A stretch of DNA of 64,000 nucleotides, taken from contig NZ_CP049241.1 in NCBI RefSeq assembly GCF_011046245.1, forward strand, positions 3,550,001 through 3,614,000. The letters are read 5' to 3'. This DNA comes from Allorhizobium pseudoryzae. GTDB taxonomy: Bacteria; Pseudomonadota; Alphaproteobacteria; Rhizobiales; Rhizobiaceae. Of the stretch, positions 16,306 through 25,368 are shown one piece after another; positions within the stretch are counted from its first letter, which is position 1, and every line of letters starts with the position of its first letter. The notes beneath the pieces are model-generated. The model was not told where the DNA came from and made no database searches. It saw only the letters and a program-made list of their open reading frames with translations. The position numbers and the translations under genes were made by a program.

Positions 16306-19005
16306 ATGCTCGAACTCCTTCTCCTGATATCCGTCATCGCCCTCTTCCTCTGGCATAGAAAACTCTCCGATCAGGTCCGGTCGCTGGAAAGCACAGTCCA
16401 ATCGCTTCGCCAGCAGATCGAGGCGGGTGCGACGGTGCCTCTGCCGGAAACCGGCACCGCCGAGGCGGAAGCGGCGGCTGAAGCAGGCGTGCCGCAGGGC
16501 GAGGATGTGCCCGCCGTGCAGGAGGCGGCGCGGGACATGGTTTCCGATCCGGAGCCGATGGTGTCCGAGGGCGCACCGGCATCCCAGCCGAAACCGCGCG
16601 AAAGCTTCGAAAGCCGGTTCGGGGCGCGCTGGAGCGTCTGGGTCGGCGGACTGGCGCTGGCGCTCGGCGGGATCTTCCTGGTGCGCTACTCGATCGATGC
16701 CGGGCTTTTGGGACCAGCAGCGCGGCTGGTGCTGGCCACCCTGTTCGGCCTGCTGCTCGCCGGCGCCGGCGAAGTGCTGCGCCGCGGCGCGCTTCCCCGC
16801 CTGCCGAAGGCCTACACGGGTGCGATGATCCCCGGCGTGCTGACGGCGGCCGCCAGTATCACGCTGATCGCGACCACCTATACCGCCTACGGCGTCTACG
16901 GCTTCATCGGCGCCACGCCCGCTTTCCTGCTGCTCGCACTGATCTCGCTTGCGACGCTCGCTCTTTCTCTGCTGCACGGGCAGGCTCTCGCGGGGCTTGG
17001 GCTTGCGGCCTCTCTGATCACGCCGGCGCTCGTTGCCTCCGATGCGCCGAAGATCACCTTCCTGTTCGGCTTCCTGTCGCTGGTCTGGCTCGCCGCCGCC
17101 GGGGCCGCCCGCATTCGCCGCTGGCATGTGCTGCCGGTGCTTGCCAATCTTGGGCTTGCGCTCTGGGTGATTGCCTATGCCCTCGGCGCCGATGTCCTCG
17201 ACCCCGTACCGCCTGGCGCCGCCCTGCTGGTGCTGATAGCCGGCACAGGCTTTCTCTGGCCGGGCCTTGCCTTCGAAACGGGGGGTGAGGAAGCCCCGTC
17301 CGATCCCTGGCGCCGGCTGCGGGCGCTCCTTGGGCGGCGGCCGCGCACCATCCTCTGTTCCGCATCGCTGTCGGCCTTCTTCGCAATACTCTGCCTGACC
17401 GTGATCGATACACCGAGCACCACGCATCCCGCCCTGATGCTGACGGCGGTTGCCGGCGCGTTGGCAGGACTTGGCGCCGGGCGGCGGGCCGGCGCAATCC
17501 CGGCCCTTTTCGCCGCTCTGACGGCAGTGCTCGGTACCTTGCTCATCGCCGTCACGCAGATGGCCATCGCCACCCCACCCGCCACGGCGGTCGGCAGCGG
17601 CCTGCTGGGCGGCATCGGCCCCTCGATTCTCGGCGCGCTGACGCTGGGTGCGATCATCACGCTCTGCAGTCTGGTGTTTCAGCACCGCAAGGGCATGGAT
17701 GACCCCGATCTGGGGGCGCTCTGGGCGCTGCTCGCCTCTGCCGTGCCGATCAGCCTCGCCACCATCACCTTCCTCAACGAAGGGACGCTCGGTCGGGACT
17801 GGCTACACGGCATCTACGGGCTTGCGATCGGCGCCGCCCTACTCGCAACCGTCGAACGGCTCTGGCGCCGGGACCGGATTGCGCCGCTTGCCGCCGACCT
17901 CCTGCTTCTCGGCGCCTTCGCCGCCTTCACCTTCACCCTGCACGCGCTGACACACGGGCTCGTTACGACGCTGGGCGTTGCCGCCCTCGGCTTCGCCTTC
18001 GTGCTCACCACGCGCCTGCGCCCCTTGCGCGGCCTGCCCTGGGCCATGGTTCTGGCTGCAATCGTCATCGGGGCGCGGATCGCCTGGGAGCCGACGGTCG
18101 TCGGGCCGGATGCGCTCGGCAAGACGCCGGTGTTCAACGCGCTGCTGGCCGGCTACGGGGTTCCGGCGGCGCTGCTGATCGCCTCCGCCTTTCTGCTGCG
18201 CGACTGGCCTGGCCGGCGGCTCGTCAACGCCTTGCAGGGGCTTGCGGCGCTCGCCGGCCTTCTCGCGGTCTCCATTCTCGTTCGCCACGCAATGAATGGC
18301 GGCGTGCTGGATGAACTGGTTCCGACGCTCGGCGAACAATCGACCTACACGCTGCTGCTGATCGGCCTCTCCGGTATCCTGATGACGCTCGATACGAAAG
18401 CACCGAGCCTCACCTTCCGGGTTTTATCGATGCTGGCCGGGGTGATTGCCACCCTCAACATCCTCTCGGCGCATCTCTTCGTGCTCAATCCGTTCTTTTC
18501 CAATGAGGGGATCGGCACCTGGCCCGTCGTCAACCTGCTTCTGCCCGGTTATCTGCTGCCGGCGCTGGGCTATGCCGGACTTGCGCTTTATGCGCGCGAT
18601 CGCCGGCCGAAAGCCTATGTCATGATGCTGTCCCTCACCGGCGCCGTGCTGGCGTTCCTCTGGGCAACGCTTTCGGTGCGCTGGTTCTGGCAGGGTCCGA
18701 ATATTGGCGACTGGAAGGGTTTCCTGCCGGCCGAAACCTACACCTATTCGGTCGTGTGGCTGCTGATCGGCGTCGGCCTGCTTGCGCTCGGCTCCCGACT
18801 CGATGCACGCAGTCTGCGTCTCGCCTCCGCGGGCCTGGTGCTGATCTCCGTCTGCAAGGTCTTCCTGATCGACATGTCGAATCTGGAGGGCATCCTGCGT
18901 GCCCTCTCCTTCATGGGGCTCGGCGGCGTGCTGATCGGCATCGGATTGTTCTATCAGCGCATTCTTGCGCGTTCCCATGAAGCGGCACCGCCCGCCGGAG
19001 ACTGA
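16306..19005 (+). CDS. DUF2339 multi-spanning membrane protein
   Basis: An 899-residue protein with an N-terminal membrane anchor, a short coiled coil (SDQVRSLESTVQSLRQQIEAG), an acidic Ala/Pro/Glu linker to about residue 105, and then an almost continuous series of some two dozen hydrophobic helices. This is the architecture of the DUF2339 family, whose function is not established. The segment after the linker (RFGARWSVWVGGLALALGG) is typical of the family. The HD-domain gene starts three bases after the stop, so they share an operon. It is too long and uniform to be a recognised transporter. Confidence 0.88.
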   Translation: MLELLLLISVIALFLWHRKLSDQVRSLESTVQSLRQQIEAGATVPLPETGTAEAEAAAEAGVPQGEDVPAVQEAARDMVSDPEPMVSEGAPASQPKPRESFESRFGARWSVWVGGLALALGGIFLVRYSIDAGLLGPAARLVLATLFGLLLAGAGEVLRRGALPRLPKAYTGAMIPGVLTAAASITLIATTYTAYGVYGFIGATPAFLLLALISLATLALSLLHGQALAGLGLAASLITPALVASDAPKITFLFGFLSLVWLAAAGAARIRRWHVLPVLANLGLALWVIAYALGADVLDPVPPGAALLVLIAGTGFLWPGLAFETGGEEAPSDPWRRLRALLGRRPRTILCSASLSAFFAILCLTVIDTPSTTHPALMLTAVAGALAGLGAGRRAGAIPALFAALTAVLGTLLIAVTQMAIATPPATAVGSGLLGGIGPSILGALTLGAIITLCSLVFQHRKGMDDPDLGALWALLASAVPISLATITFLNEGTLGRDWLHGIYGLAIGAALLATVERLWRRDRIAPLAADLLLLGAFAAFTFTLHALTHGLVTTLGVAALGFAFVLTTRLRPLRGLPWAMVLAAIVIGARIAWEPTVVGPDALGKTPVFNALLAGYGVPAALLIASAFLLRDWPGRRLVNALQGLAALAGLLAVSILVRHAMNGGVLDELVPTLGEQSTYTLLLIGLSGILMTLDTKAPSLTFRVLSMLAGVIATLNILSAHLFVLNPFFSNEGIGTWPVVNLLLPGYLLPALGYAGLALYARDRRPKAYVMMLSLTGAVLAFLWATLSVRWFWQGPNIGDWKGFLPAETYTYSVVWLLIGVGLLALGSRLDARSLRLASAGLVLISVCKVFLIDMSNLEGILRALSFMGLGGVLIGIGLFYQRILARSHEAAPPAGD

Positions 19006-19008
19006 ACC

Positions 19009-19662
19009 GTGACTGATGACGATTTCGCCGCCGGCTTCCACCCCTTCGAGGCGTTGGCGGAAACACTTCTGCCGCATGCCGTTGACGGCGATGATGGAGC
19101 GCATGACGTCGCCCATCTGCTGCGCGTCTTCCACAATGCCCAGCGCATCCAGGCCGACGAAGGCGGCGACGGCCAGGTGATTGCCGCCGCCGTTCTCCTA
19201 CACGACTGCGTCTCGCTGCCGAAGAACCATCCGGAGCGGGCGCAGTCCTCCCGGCTTGCCGCGGAAAAGGCATCCGGCATTCTCGCCGGTCTTGGCTGGG
19301 AGCGTGCGACGGTGGAGGCCGTGGCGCATGCCATTCTCACCCACAGCTTTTCCGCCAATCTGACGCCGCAGTCGATCGAGGCAAAAATCCTGCAGGATGC
19401 CGACCGGCTGGATTCGCTTGGCGCAATCGGCATTGCCCGCACCTTCTACACGGCAGGCCGCATGGCATCGAAACTTTATCATGCCACCGATCCGCAAGCG
19501 CACTCCCGTGACCTTGACGACCGGACCTATGCCATCGATCACTTTGAGGCGAAGCTGCTGAAACTGGCCGACGGCTTCAAGACCGCGACCGGCCGCCGGC
19601 TGGCCGGCGAGCGGCACAGACGGCTGGCGGATTTTCGCGACCTGTTTTTCGACGAGCTTTGA
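19009..19662 (+). CDS. HD-domain phosphohydrolase
   Basis: A 217-residue soluble protein with the HD ligand series: His-Asp in AHDVAHLLRV, His-Asp in VLLHDC, His in HAILTHSFSA, and Asp in DADRLDSLGAIG. It resembles the YedJ/predicted-hydrolase group. It is likely a metal-dependent phosphohydrolase of nucleotides, but the substrate is unknown. The GTG start is preceded by GGAG; the gene lies directly between the DUF2339 and MOSC genes with very short gaps, suggesting one transcript. Confidence 0.88.
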   Translation: MTDDDFAAGFHPFEALAETLLPHAVDGDDGAHDVAHLLRVFHNAQRIQADEGGDGQVIAAAVLLHDCVSLPKNHPERAQSSRLAAEKASGILAGLGWERATVEAVAHAILTHSFSANLTPQSIEAKILQDADRLDSLGAIGIARTFYTAGRMASKLYHATDPQAHSRDLDDRTYAIDHFEAKLLKLADGFKTATGRRLAGERHRRLADFRDLFFDEL

Positions 19663-19671
19663 GGGTTTCTT

Positions 19672-20514
19672 ATGCATGTTATCGGCCTGAACGTCTTTCC
19701 CCTGAAAAGCGCGCGCGGCATTGCGCTCACCGAAAGCCCGATCGACGCGATGGGGCTTTCCGGCGACCGGCGCTGGATGCTGACCGATCCGACCGGCTAT
19801 TTCATCACCCAGCGGGAGATGCCGGCGCTTGCCCGCCTCCTGGTCAACCCGACCGATACAGGGCTTTCGGTCTCGATGGGCGATGAGGGTCTCACCGTCG
19901 CCTTTCCGGCACCCGATCGCCGCCAGCAGGTCGTCGTGTGGAAATCCTCCGTCGATGCGGCGCTGGCCGACGAGGCGGTAAACGCAACGCTGTCGCAATG
20001 GCTGGAGCGGGAGGTGCGGCTGGTCTTCTTCGATGCGCAGGCGCGCCGGACGGCAAGTGCCGAGTGGGCGGGCGACGGTTCTCCCGTCGCTTTCAACGAC
20101 GGCTATCAGGTGCTCGTCACCACCACCGGCTCGCTCGCGGCACTGAATGCCGACATGGCCGCCCATGGCGAGGCGCCGGTCGGCATGGATCGTTTTCGCG
20201 CCAACATCGTTCTCGACCACGACGAGGCGTTTGCCGAGGACGGCTGGGCTTCGATCGCCATCGGCGATGTGGTGCTCGATCTCGTCAAACCCTGTGCCCG
20301 CTGCATCATGACGACGCAGGACCAGGAGACCGGGTCGCGCGAGGGTGCAAGCCCGATGCCTGCCATGGGCCGCATCCGCATGTCGGCGGATCGGCGGGTG
20401 CCGGGGCCGCTGTTCGGCTGGAACGCCGTACCAAGCGGCAAGGGCCTGTTGCGGATCGGTGACGCAGCACAGGTCGTTGGCCAGAGAGAAGCCTGGGCGA
20501 TCAAGCGCCGCTGA
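19672..20514 (+). CDS. MOSC-domain protein (YcbX-like)
   Basis: A 280-residue protein with an N-terminal MOSC beta-barrel domain (VIGLNVFPLKSARGIAL ... GDRRWMLTD) and a C-terminal MOSC domain containing the conserved cysteine region KPCARCIMTTQDQETG. MOSC proteins bind the molybdenum cofactor and reduce N-hydroxylated compounds, usually with a redox partner. No separate reductase is visible nearby, and no 2Fe-2S domain is fused here. It follows the HD gene by nine bases. Confidence 0.91.
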   Translation: MHVIGLNVFPLKSARGIALTESPIDAMGLSGDRRWMLTDPTGYFITQREMPALARLLVNPTDTGLSVSMGDEGLTVAFPAPDRRQQVVVWKSSVDAALADEAVNATLSQWLEREVRLVFFDAQARRTASAEWAGDGSPVAFNDGYQVLVTTTGSLAALNADMAAHGEAPVGMDRFRANIVLDHDEAFAEDGWASIAIGDVVLDLVKPCARCIMTTQDQETGSREGASPMPAMGRIRMSADRRVPGPLFGWNAVPSGKGLLRIGDAAQVVGQREAWAIKRR

Positions 20515-20609
20515 CCACGAAGAGGCGGCTCGCGGGCATTCCCCGCGAACTGCTCAAGTCTTGCGGCTGGCTCTCCCGTCAGCCGATCCAACTGTTCAGA
20601 GATGCCTTG

Positions 20610-21482
20610 ATGACCGGAAAAACCCGCGGCCTTGCCTTTGCCCTGTCAGCCGTGACCATCTTTGCCGGGCAGGATGTCGTCTCGAAACATCTCGGCACCC
20701 ATTACCCGCCGATCTTCATCGTGATGCTGCGCTACTGGGCGTTCGCGGCCTTCGTGCTGCTGCTCGCCGCGCGCTCGCAAGGCGGGCTTGCCGGTGCGGT
20801 CAAGACCTCGCGTCCTTTTCTGCAGATTGCCCGCGGCGTGATCCTCGTCGTGCAGATCGTCATCGCCGTCTCTTCGTTTGCGCTGGTCGGACTGTCGCAC
20901 ACCCAGTCGATCTTTGCCGCGACGCCGCTCTTCGTCGCGGCACTCTCCGTGCCGCTCTTAGGCGAACGGGTCGGCTGGCGGCGCTGGACGGCGATCGCGA
21001 TCGGCCTGTTCGGCGTGCTGATGATCATCAACCCCTCGGCGGCAAACCTCGAGGCGAAACTGGTGCTGCCGATTGCCGGCTCTGTGATTTTCGCCCTTTA
21101 CGCCATTACCACCCGGCTCGCGAGCCGCAGCGACAGCGCGATGACCAGCTTCTTCTATACTGGCGTGGCCGGGGCCGCGGCGATCACCTTCGTCGGCCCC
21201 TTCTTCTGGACGCCGCTCGCACCGGTGGACTGGATCTGGATGGCCGTCCTCTGCTGCACCGGCATCGGCGGCCATTACCTGCTGATCCGCGCCTATGATC
21301 TCCTGGATGCGGTTACCGTGCAGCAGATAACCTATGTCCAGATCGTCCTCGTCTGCATCCTGGGCGTGCTGATCTACGAAGAGGTCGTCACGCTCAACAT
21401 GATCGCCGGCGCGGTCCTGGTCATTGCCGCCGGCCTGTTTACGATTTGGCGCGAAAGCCGGCAGGCCCGGGCTCGTCGCTGA
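20610..21482 (+). CDS. EamA/DMT-family transporter
   Basis: A 290-residue membrane protein with ten predicted helices in two EamA repeats. It includes GLSHTQSIFAATPLFVAALSV in the first repeat and TYVQIVLVCILGVLIYEEVV in the second. Family members export amino acids, purines or other metabolites; the substrate here is unknown. The frame could begin with TTG at 20607, but the adjacent ATG at 20610 is more likely. The ribosome-binding site is weak. Confidence 0.91.
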   Translation: MTGKTRGLAFALSAVTIFAGQDVVSKHLGTHYPPIFIVMLRYWAFAAFVLLLAARSQGGLAGAVKTSRPFLQIARGVILVVQIVIAVSSFALVGLSHTQSIFAATPLFVAALSVPLLGERVGWRRWTAIAIGLFGVLMIINPSAANLEAKLVLPIAGSVIFALYAITTRLASRSDSAMTSFFYTGVAGAAAITFVGPFFWTPLAPVDWIWMAVLCCTGIGGHYLLIRAYDLLDAVTVQQITYVQIVLVCILGVLIYEEVVTLNMIAGAVLVIAAGLFTIWRESRQARARR

Positions 21483-21668
21483 GCCTTTCCGGCCCCGCCC
21501 CGCCCGCCTTCCCGCAAAAATTCGCGCACGATCTCCTCCATTTAAGCGAGCATTAAGGTTAGCGCGGTTTAAATGCCGAGCAGGAAGGGACGGGGGTGCT
21601 AACCATGTTTCTTAAGGCGTCTCGCTCTTTCCGGCGTGTGTGTTTGTGTATTCCGGGTATTGCGTATT

Positions 21669-22640
21669 ATGACGAGTATAATGACGAACGTCGCCGCCTT
21701 GCAGGCGTTGTCGACGCTGCGCGACATCAGTAGTGCCCGCGAGATCGCGGAAGGACGGATGTCGACAGGTCAGCGCGTGGGCCAGGCCTCCCAGAATGCG
21801 GCGTATTGGTCCATTGCCGCGACCATGCGGTCCGACGACAAAGCCCTCGCTGCCGTGCAGGATGCCCTCAACCTTGGCTCCGCCACCGTGGAAGTGGCCT
21901 ATCAGGGCCTCTCTTCCGCCCTCGGCGTGGTGGACGAGATCAAGTCCAAGCTGGTGGCGGCCAGCGAACCGGGGGTGGACCGAGACAAGGTCAACAAGGA
22001 AATCGACCAGTTGAAGGGACAGTTGGAATCGATCGCCAGCTCGGCCAGCTTCAACGGCGTCAACTGGCTGCAGATCAACGACGGTTCGGATACCACGGCA
22101 CAAGTCGCCGCCTCTTTCTACCGTGACCTGAATGGCGGCGTTTACATGGAGACCATCGAGACGGATCTCTGGTCGACAGCCGGTGGCTCGATCAGTTCGC
22201 TGATCGATACCCGAGCCAACGCCACCAATGGCGAAGCCGGGATTTTGACCAGCACGCGCTTTGCCACCGACGCTGGCTCGACGACGGCCTACGTGCTTGT
22301 TGCCAACGACAGCAATGACGGGGCAATCGAGATCAGCCTCGACGAGACAACCACCGACGACCAGCTCGACGACATGATCAAGACGGTGGATGGCATGCTG
22401 CAGATGATGGCCGATTCCGGCGCCGCGTTCGGATCGATCCAATCGCGCATCTCGCTGCAGACGGATTTCATGGGCAAGCTGCGCGACTGGATGGCAGACG
22501 GCATCGGCACGCTGGTCGATGCGGACATGGACGAGGAAGCCACGCGCATCAAGGCGCTCGACGTGCAGGAGCAGCTGGCGACCCAGGCGCTGTCGATCGC
22601 CAACAGCCAGCCGCAATCGATCCTGTCGCTGTTCAACTGA
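21669..22640 (+). CDS. Flagellin
   Basis: A 323-residue flagellin. The N-terminus MTSIMTNVAALQALSTLRD and the C-terminal helix ending LATQALSIANSQPQSILSLFN are the paired coiled-coil ends that build the flagellar filament core. The variable middle is short. The open frame extends upstream to 21636, but MTSIMTN is the normal rhizobial start. The ribosome-binding site is poor. No other motility gene is in the window, so it lies apart from any main flagellar cluster. An inverted CATTTAA (21539-21545) / TTAAATG (21569-21575) lies upstream. Confidence 0.94.
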   Translation: MTSIMTNVAALQALSTLRDISSAREIAEGRMSTGQRVGQASQNAAYWSIAATMRSDDKALAAVQDALNLGSATVEVAYQGLSSALGVVDEIKSKLVAASEPGVDRDKVNKEIDQLKGQLESIASSASFNGVNWLQINDGSDTTAQVAASFYRDLNGGVYMETIETDLWSTAGGSISSLIDTRANATNGEAGILTSTRFATDAGSTTAYVLVANDSNDGAIEISLDETTTDDQLDDMIKTVDGMLQMMADSGAAFGSIQSRISLQTDFMGKLRDWMADGIGTLVDADMDEEATRIKALDVQEQLATQALSIANSQPQSILSLFN

Positions 22641-22782
22641 TCCTTTGTCGCAGCCACAGCTTCGGGGCGACCGGCCGGCCGCTCCTCTCATCTATCAATC
22701 TCGCTGATCCTTGCCTCACATAAACACGTTTGGCTTCCGGCAGCGTGCGGTTATTCTGCGGCATCATCCGGAGATTGCTGCC

Positions 22783-24036
22783 ATGAGTCCCGCCCCTGCC
22801 TCCCCCAATGCCACGGCGCCGAAAGCGACCGCCTCCATGCCGTGGACGATCATCACCTGCGGCTCGCTGATCGTGCTGCTCGTCTTCGGCCCCCGGTCGG
22901 CGATGGGCTTTTTCCAGCTGCCGATGCTTTCGGATACCGGCTGGGACCGCTCGACCTTCGGGTTGGCCATGGCCTTTCAGAACCTGTTCTGGGGCATGAG
23001 CCAGCCGATCTTCGGCGCATTGGCCGACAAATACGGCACCGGACGCGTGCTGGTGATGTCGGGGCTTCTCTATGCCGCCGGGCTTGCCGTCATGGCCTTT
23101 GCCGCAGCCCCGCTCTGGCTGCATGTGGGCGGCGGCATCCTCGTCGGCATGGGCATCGGCGCCGGCTCCTTCAGCGTGGTTCTCTCGGCTTTCGCAAGGC
23201 ATGTGACACCCGAACAGCGCTCAATGGCGTTCGGCATCGGCACGGCGGCGGGCTCTGCCGGCATGTTTCTGTTCGCCCCCGTCAGCCAGGCGCTGATCAG
23301 CCTTTACGGCTGGTCCGACAGCCTGGTGATCATGGGCGCCATGATGCTCGCGGTGCCGCTGCTGGCCTTTCCCTTGCGGGGCAATTCGCGCTCCGGCAGC
23401 CAGAACGCGGCGGCCTTCCAGCAGAGCGCCGGCGAGGCGCTGCGTGAGGCGTTCGGCCACAAGAGTTATGTGCTTTTGGTGACCGGCTTCTTCGTCTGCG
23501 GCTATCAGGTCGCCTTCATCACGGCGCATTTTCCGGCCTATCTCGGTGATATCGGCATCGATGCGCGCTATGCGGTGATCGCCATGGCCTGCATCGGCTT
23601 CTTCAACATCATCGGGTCGCTGGCCGCCGGCGTCATCGGCCAGCGCTATTCGAAACCGTATTTCCTGGCACTGATCTACATCGCCCGGTCGGTGGTCGTC
23701 ACCGCCTTCCTGCTGTTGCCGCAGACGCCGACGTCGGTGATCATCTTTGCCGTGGTGATGGGCCTGCTATGGCTCTCCACGGTGCCACCGACCAATGCAT
23801 TGGTCGCCATCATGTTCGGCACGCGCCATCTCGGCCTGCTGGGCGGGATGGTCTTCCTCACCCACCAGATCGGCTCCTTCCTCGGCGTGTGGATGGGCGG
23901 CTATCTCTACGACCATTTCGGTTCCTATGATCCGGTCTGGTGGCTCGGCGTCGCGCTCGGCATCTTTGCGGCCGTCGTCCACTGGCCGATCGTCGAAAAA
24001 CCGGTGCAACGGCCGATGATGCCGGCAGCGGCGTAA
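22783..24036 (+). CDS. Major facilitator superfamily transporter
   Basis: A 417-residue twelve-helix MFS protein. The conserved loop ALADKYGTGRVLV follows helix 2, and the architecture resembles the OxlT/monocarboxylate-type MFS group. The ATG at 22783 (MSPAPASPN) has GGAG about ten bases upstream; the longer frame from 22711 is less likely. It ends five bases before the convergent recO stop. The substrate is unknown. Confidence 0.9.
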   Translation: MSPAPASPNATAPKATASMPWTIITCGSLIVLLVFGPRSAMGFFQLPMLSDTGWDRSTFGLAMAFQNLFWGMSQPIFGALADKYGTGRVLVMSGLLYAAGLAVMAFAAAPLWLHVGGGILVGMGIGAGSFSVVLSAFARHVTPEQRSMAFGIGTAAGSAGMFLFAPVSQALISLYGWSDSLVIMGAMMLAVPLLAFPLRGNSRSGSQNAAAFQQSAGEALREAFGHKSYVLLVTGFFVCGYQVAFITAHFPAYLGDIGIDARYAVIAMACIGFFNIIGSLAAGVIGQRYSKPYFLALIYIARSVVVTAFLLLPQTPTSVIIFAVVMGLLWLSTVPPTNALVAIMFGTRHLGLLGGMVFLTHQIGSFLGVWMGGYLYDHFGSYDPVWWLGVALGIFAAVVHWPIVEKPVQRPMMPAAA

Positions 24037-24041
24037 AACGC

Positions 24042-24806
24042 TCAGCCGATTTTCCGACCGTCCGGCTGGCATTCCAGCCGCATCATCGCCTTCAGCGCCG
24101 CCTGGACGAAACCGTCGCGGGCGGCGTTTTCCGTCAAACCCCGCGGCTCGTAGACATGCCGATGCAGGAAGAAGCCGCTCAGCCGAAACGCGGCGGTCAG
24201 GCTCTCGCGGCTGGCGCTGAGCGAGGTTTCCGGCGCAAGAAACCCCGGAAGCGTCAGCAGACGATCGGCATAGGGTGCGCCGGCCTCACGACAGACGGCC
24301 CGGCCGCTTTTCGGCGACACATAGATCAGGTCATCCCGCCTGCCGGTTGCCGCGCATTCGGTGAGATCCAGCCCGAAGCCGAGATCATTGAGGACGGCCA
24401 GTTCGAAACGGACGAACAGCTCGCCGGCACCGGCCGGATCATCCATGTGGTCGAGGATGACATCCAGCGCCTCATAGAGATGCGGATGCGGGTCGCGTTC
24501 GGGAAGGAGCCGCAGAAGGGCGCCCATGGCCTGTACGCCGTAGACGGAGGTCGCGTGCTCCATCAGGCGGGCAGCGCGAAGCTGCAGCGGCTCGAGCTTG
24601 TAATCCCCCAGATGTTCGTCGAGCCGCGCACGCCAGACCGCCTCGACGCGATTGCCGGGCTGCAGCACCGGCTGCATGGCGCGCGAACGGCCGCCGCGCA
24701 CCAGCCCCAGATGACGGCCGCGTTCCCGCGTCATCAGTTCCGCCACGACGCTGGTTTCGCCATGGCGGCGCACGCCGATCACAATGCCTTCATCCTGCCA
24801 CTGCAT
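24042..24806 (-). CDS. recO: DNA repair protein RecO
   Basis: A 254-residue RecO. The N-terminal OB-fold begins [19 protein letters not shown], with the conserved GLVRGG, followed by a helical domain and the characteristic C-terminal cysteine/aromatic segment [10 protein letters not shown]. RecO loads RecA onto SSB-coated single-stranded DNA together with RecR and anneals complementary strands. In rhizobia it lies after era; here an opposite-strand secreted-protein gene (24966-25361) stands between them, so recO needs its own promoter. Confidence 0.94.
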   Translation of the reverse strand: MQWQDEGIVIGVRRHGETSVVAELMTRERGRHLGLVRGGRSRAMQPVLQPGNRVEAVWRARLDEHLGDYKLEPLQLRAARLMEHATSVYGVQAMGALLRLLPERDPHPHLYEALDVILDHMDDPAGAGELFVRFELAVLNDLGFGLDLTECAATGRRDDLIYVSPKSGRAVCREAGAPYADRLLTLPGFLAPETSLSASRESLTAAFRLSGFFLHRHVYEPRGLTENAARDGFVQAALKAMMRLECQPDGRKIG

Positions 24807-24965
24807 GGCGCCTGCTCATCTTCTGCCTGAGACTCAAGTCTATCCGATAACCGCTTGCGGCTGAATCGCTTTCTCATGCCGCGTCCGGTCGAAAAAGGAC
24901 CCCAGCGGGGAACCAAATCCGTCGCCCGCGTGTTCCAGCCCGGAAAAACAGACCGGGGAGTCATC

Positions 24966-25361
24966 ATGCGCCATCTTCTGCTTGCCGCGAGCCTTGCCAT
25001 TCCGGCGGCTCTTGCCGTCACGGGTCAGCCCAGCCTGGCCGCCGCCCAGTCGCCGGGGCTCGAACAGGCCTGCATTGCGGTTGCGAAACATTTCCTGCTG
25101 ACGCCCGTGCTGAAGACCGGCGTGGTCCAGTCCTTCCCCGAACTCAACCCGCCGGGCGCGCGGCTCACCTATTCGACGCGGGAAAACCCGCAGCCGACGG
25201 ATTTCAACAACGTCATCGAATGCGAATTCGGCAAGCCGCAGGCACCGTTCGATCTCGTGCGCTTCTGCGTCTCGAACACCTGCTATGCGCCGACGGAAGA
25301 GGAACCGGAGCGCCAGCGCCGGTTCCAGGAGGTCAAGGCCCTGATGGACCGCCAGAAATAG
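24966..25361 (+). CDS. Small secreted protein, unknown function
   Basis: A 131-residue protein with a signal peptide (MRHLLLAASLAIPAALAVTG). The mature part contains four cysteines: ACIAVAKHFLLTP, NNVIECEF, and the pair in RFCVSNTCYAP. Disulfides in the periplasm are likely. GGGGAG precedes ATG 24966; the longer frame from 24855 lacks a signal peptide at its start and is rejected. The gene is opposed to both neighbours and separates era from recO. I recognise no named family. Confidence 0.75.
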   Translation: MRHLLLAASLAIPAALAVTGQPSLAAAQSPGLEQACIAVAKHFLLTPVLKTGVVQSFPELNPPGARLTYSTRENPQPTDFNNVIECEFGKPQAPFDLVRFCVSNTCYAPTEEEPERQRRFQEVKALMDRQK

Positions 25362-25368
25362 GCGAACC

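Noticed and set aside
15408..17685. Long open frames opposite the substrate-binding and DUF2339 genes
   Set aside because: They mirror strongly coding frames on the other strand and have low-complexity compositions.
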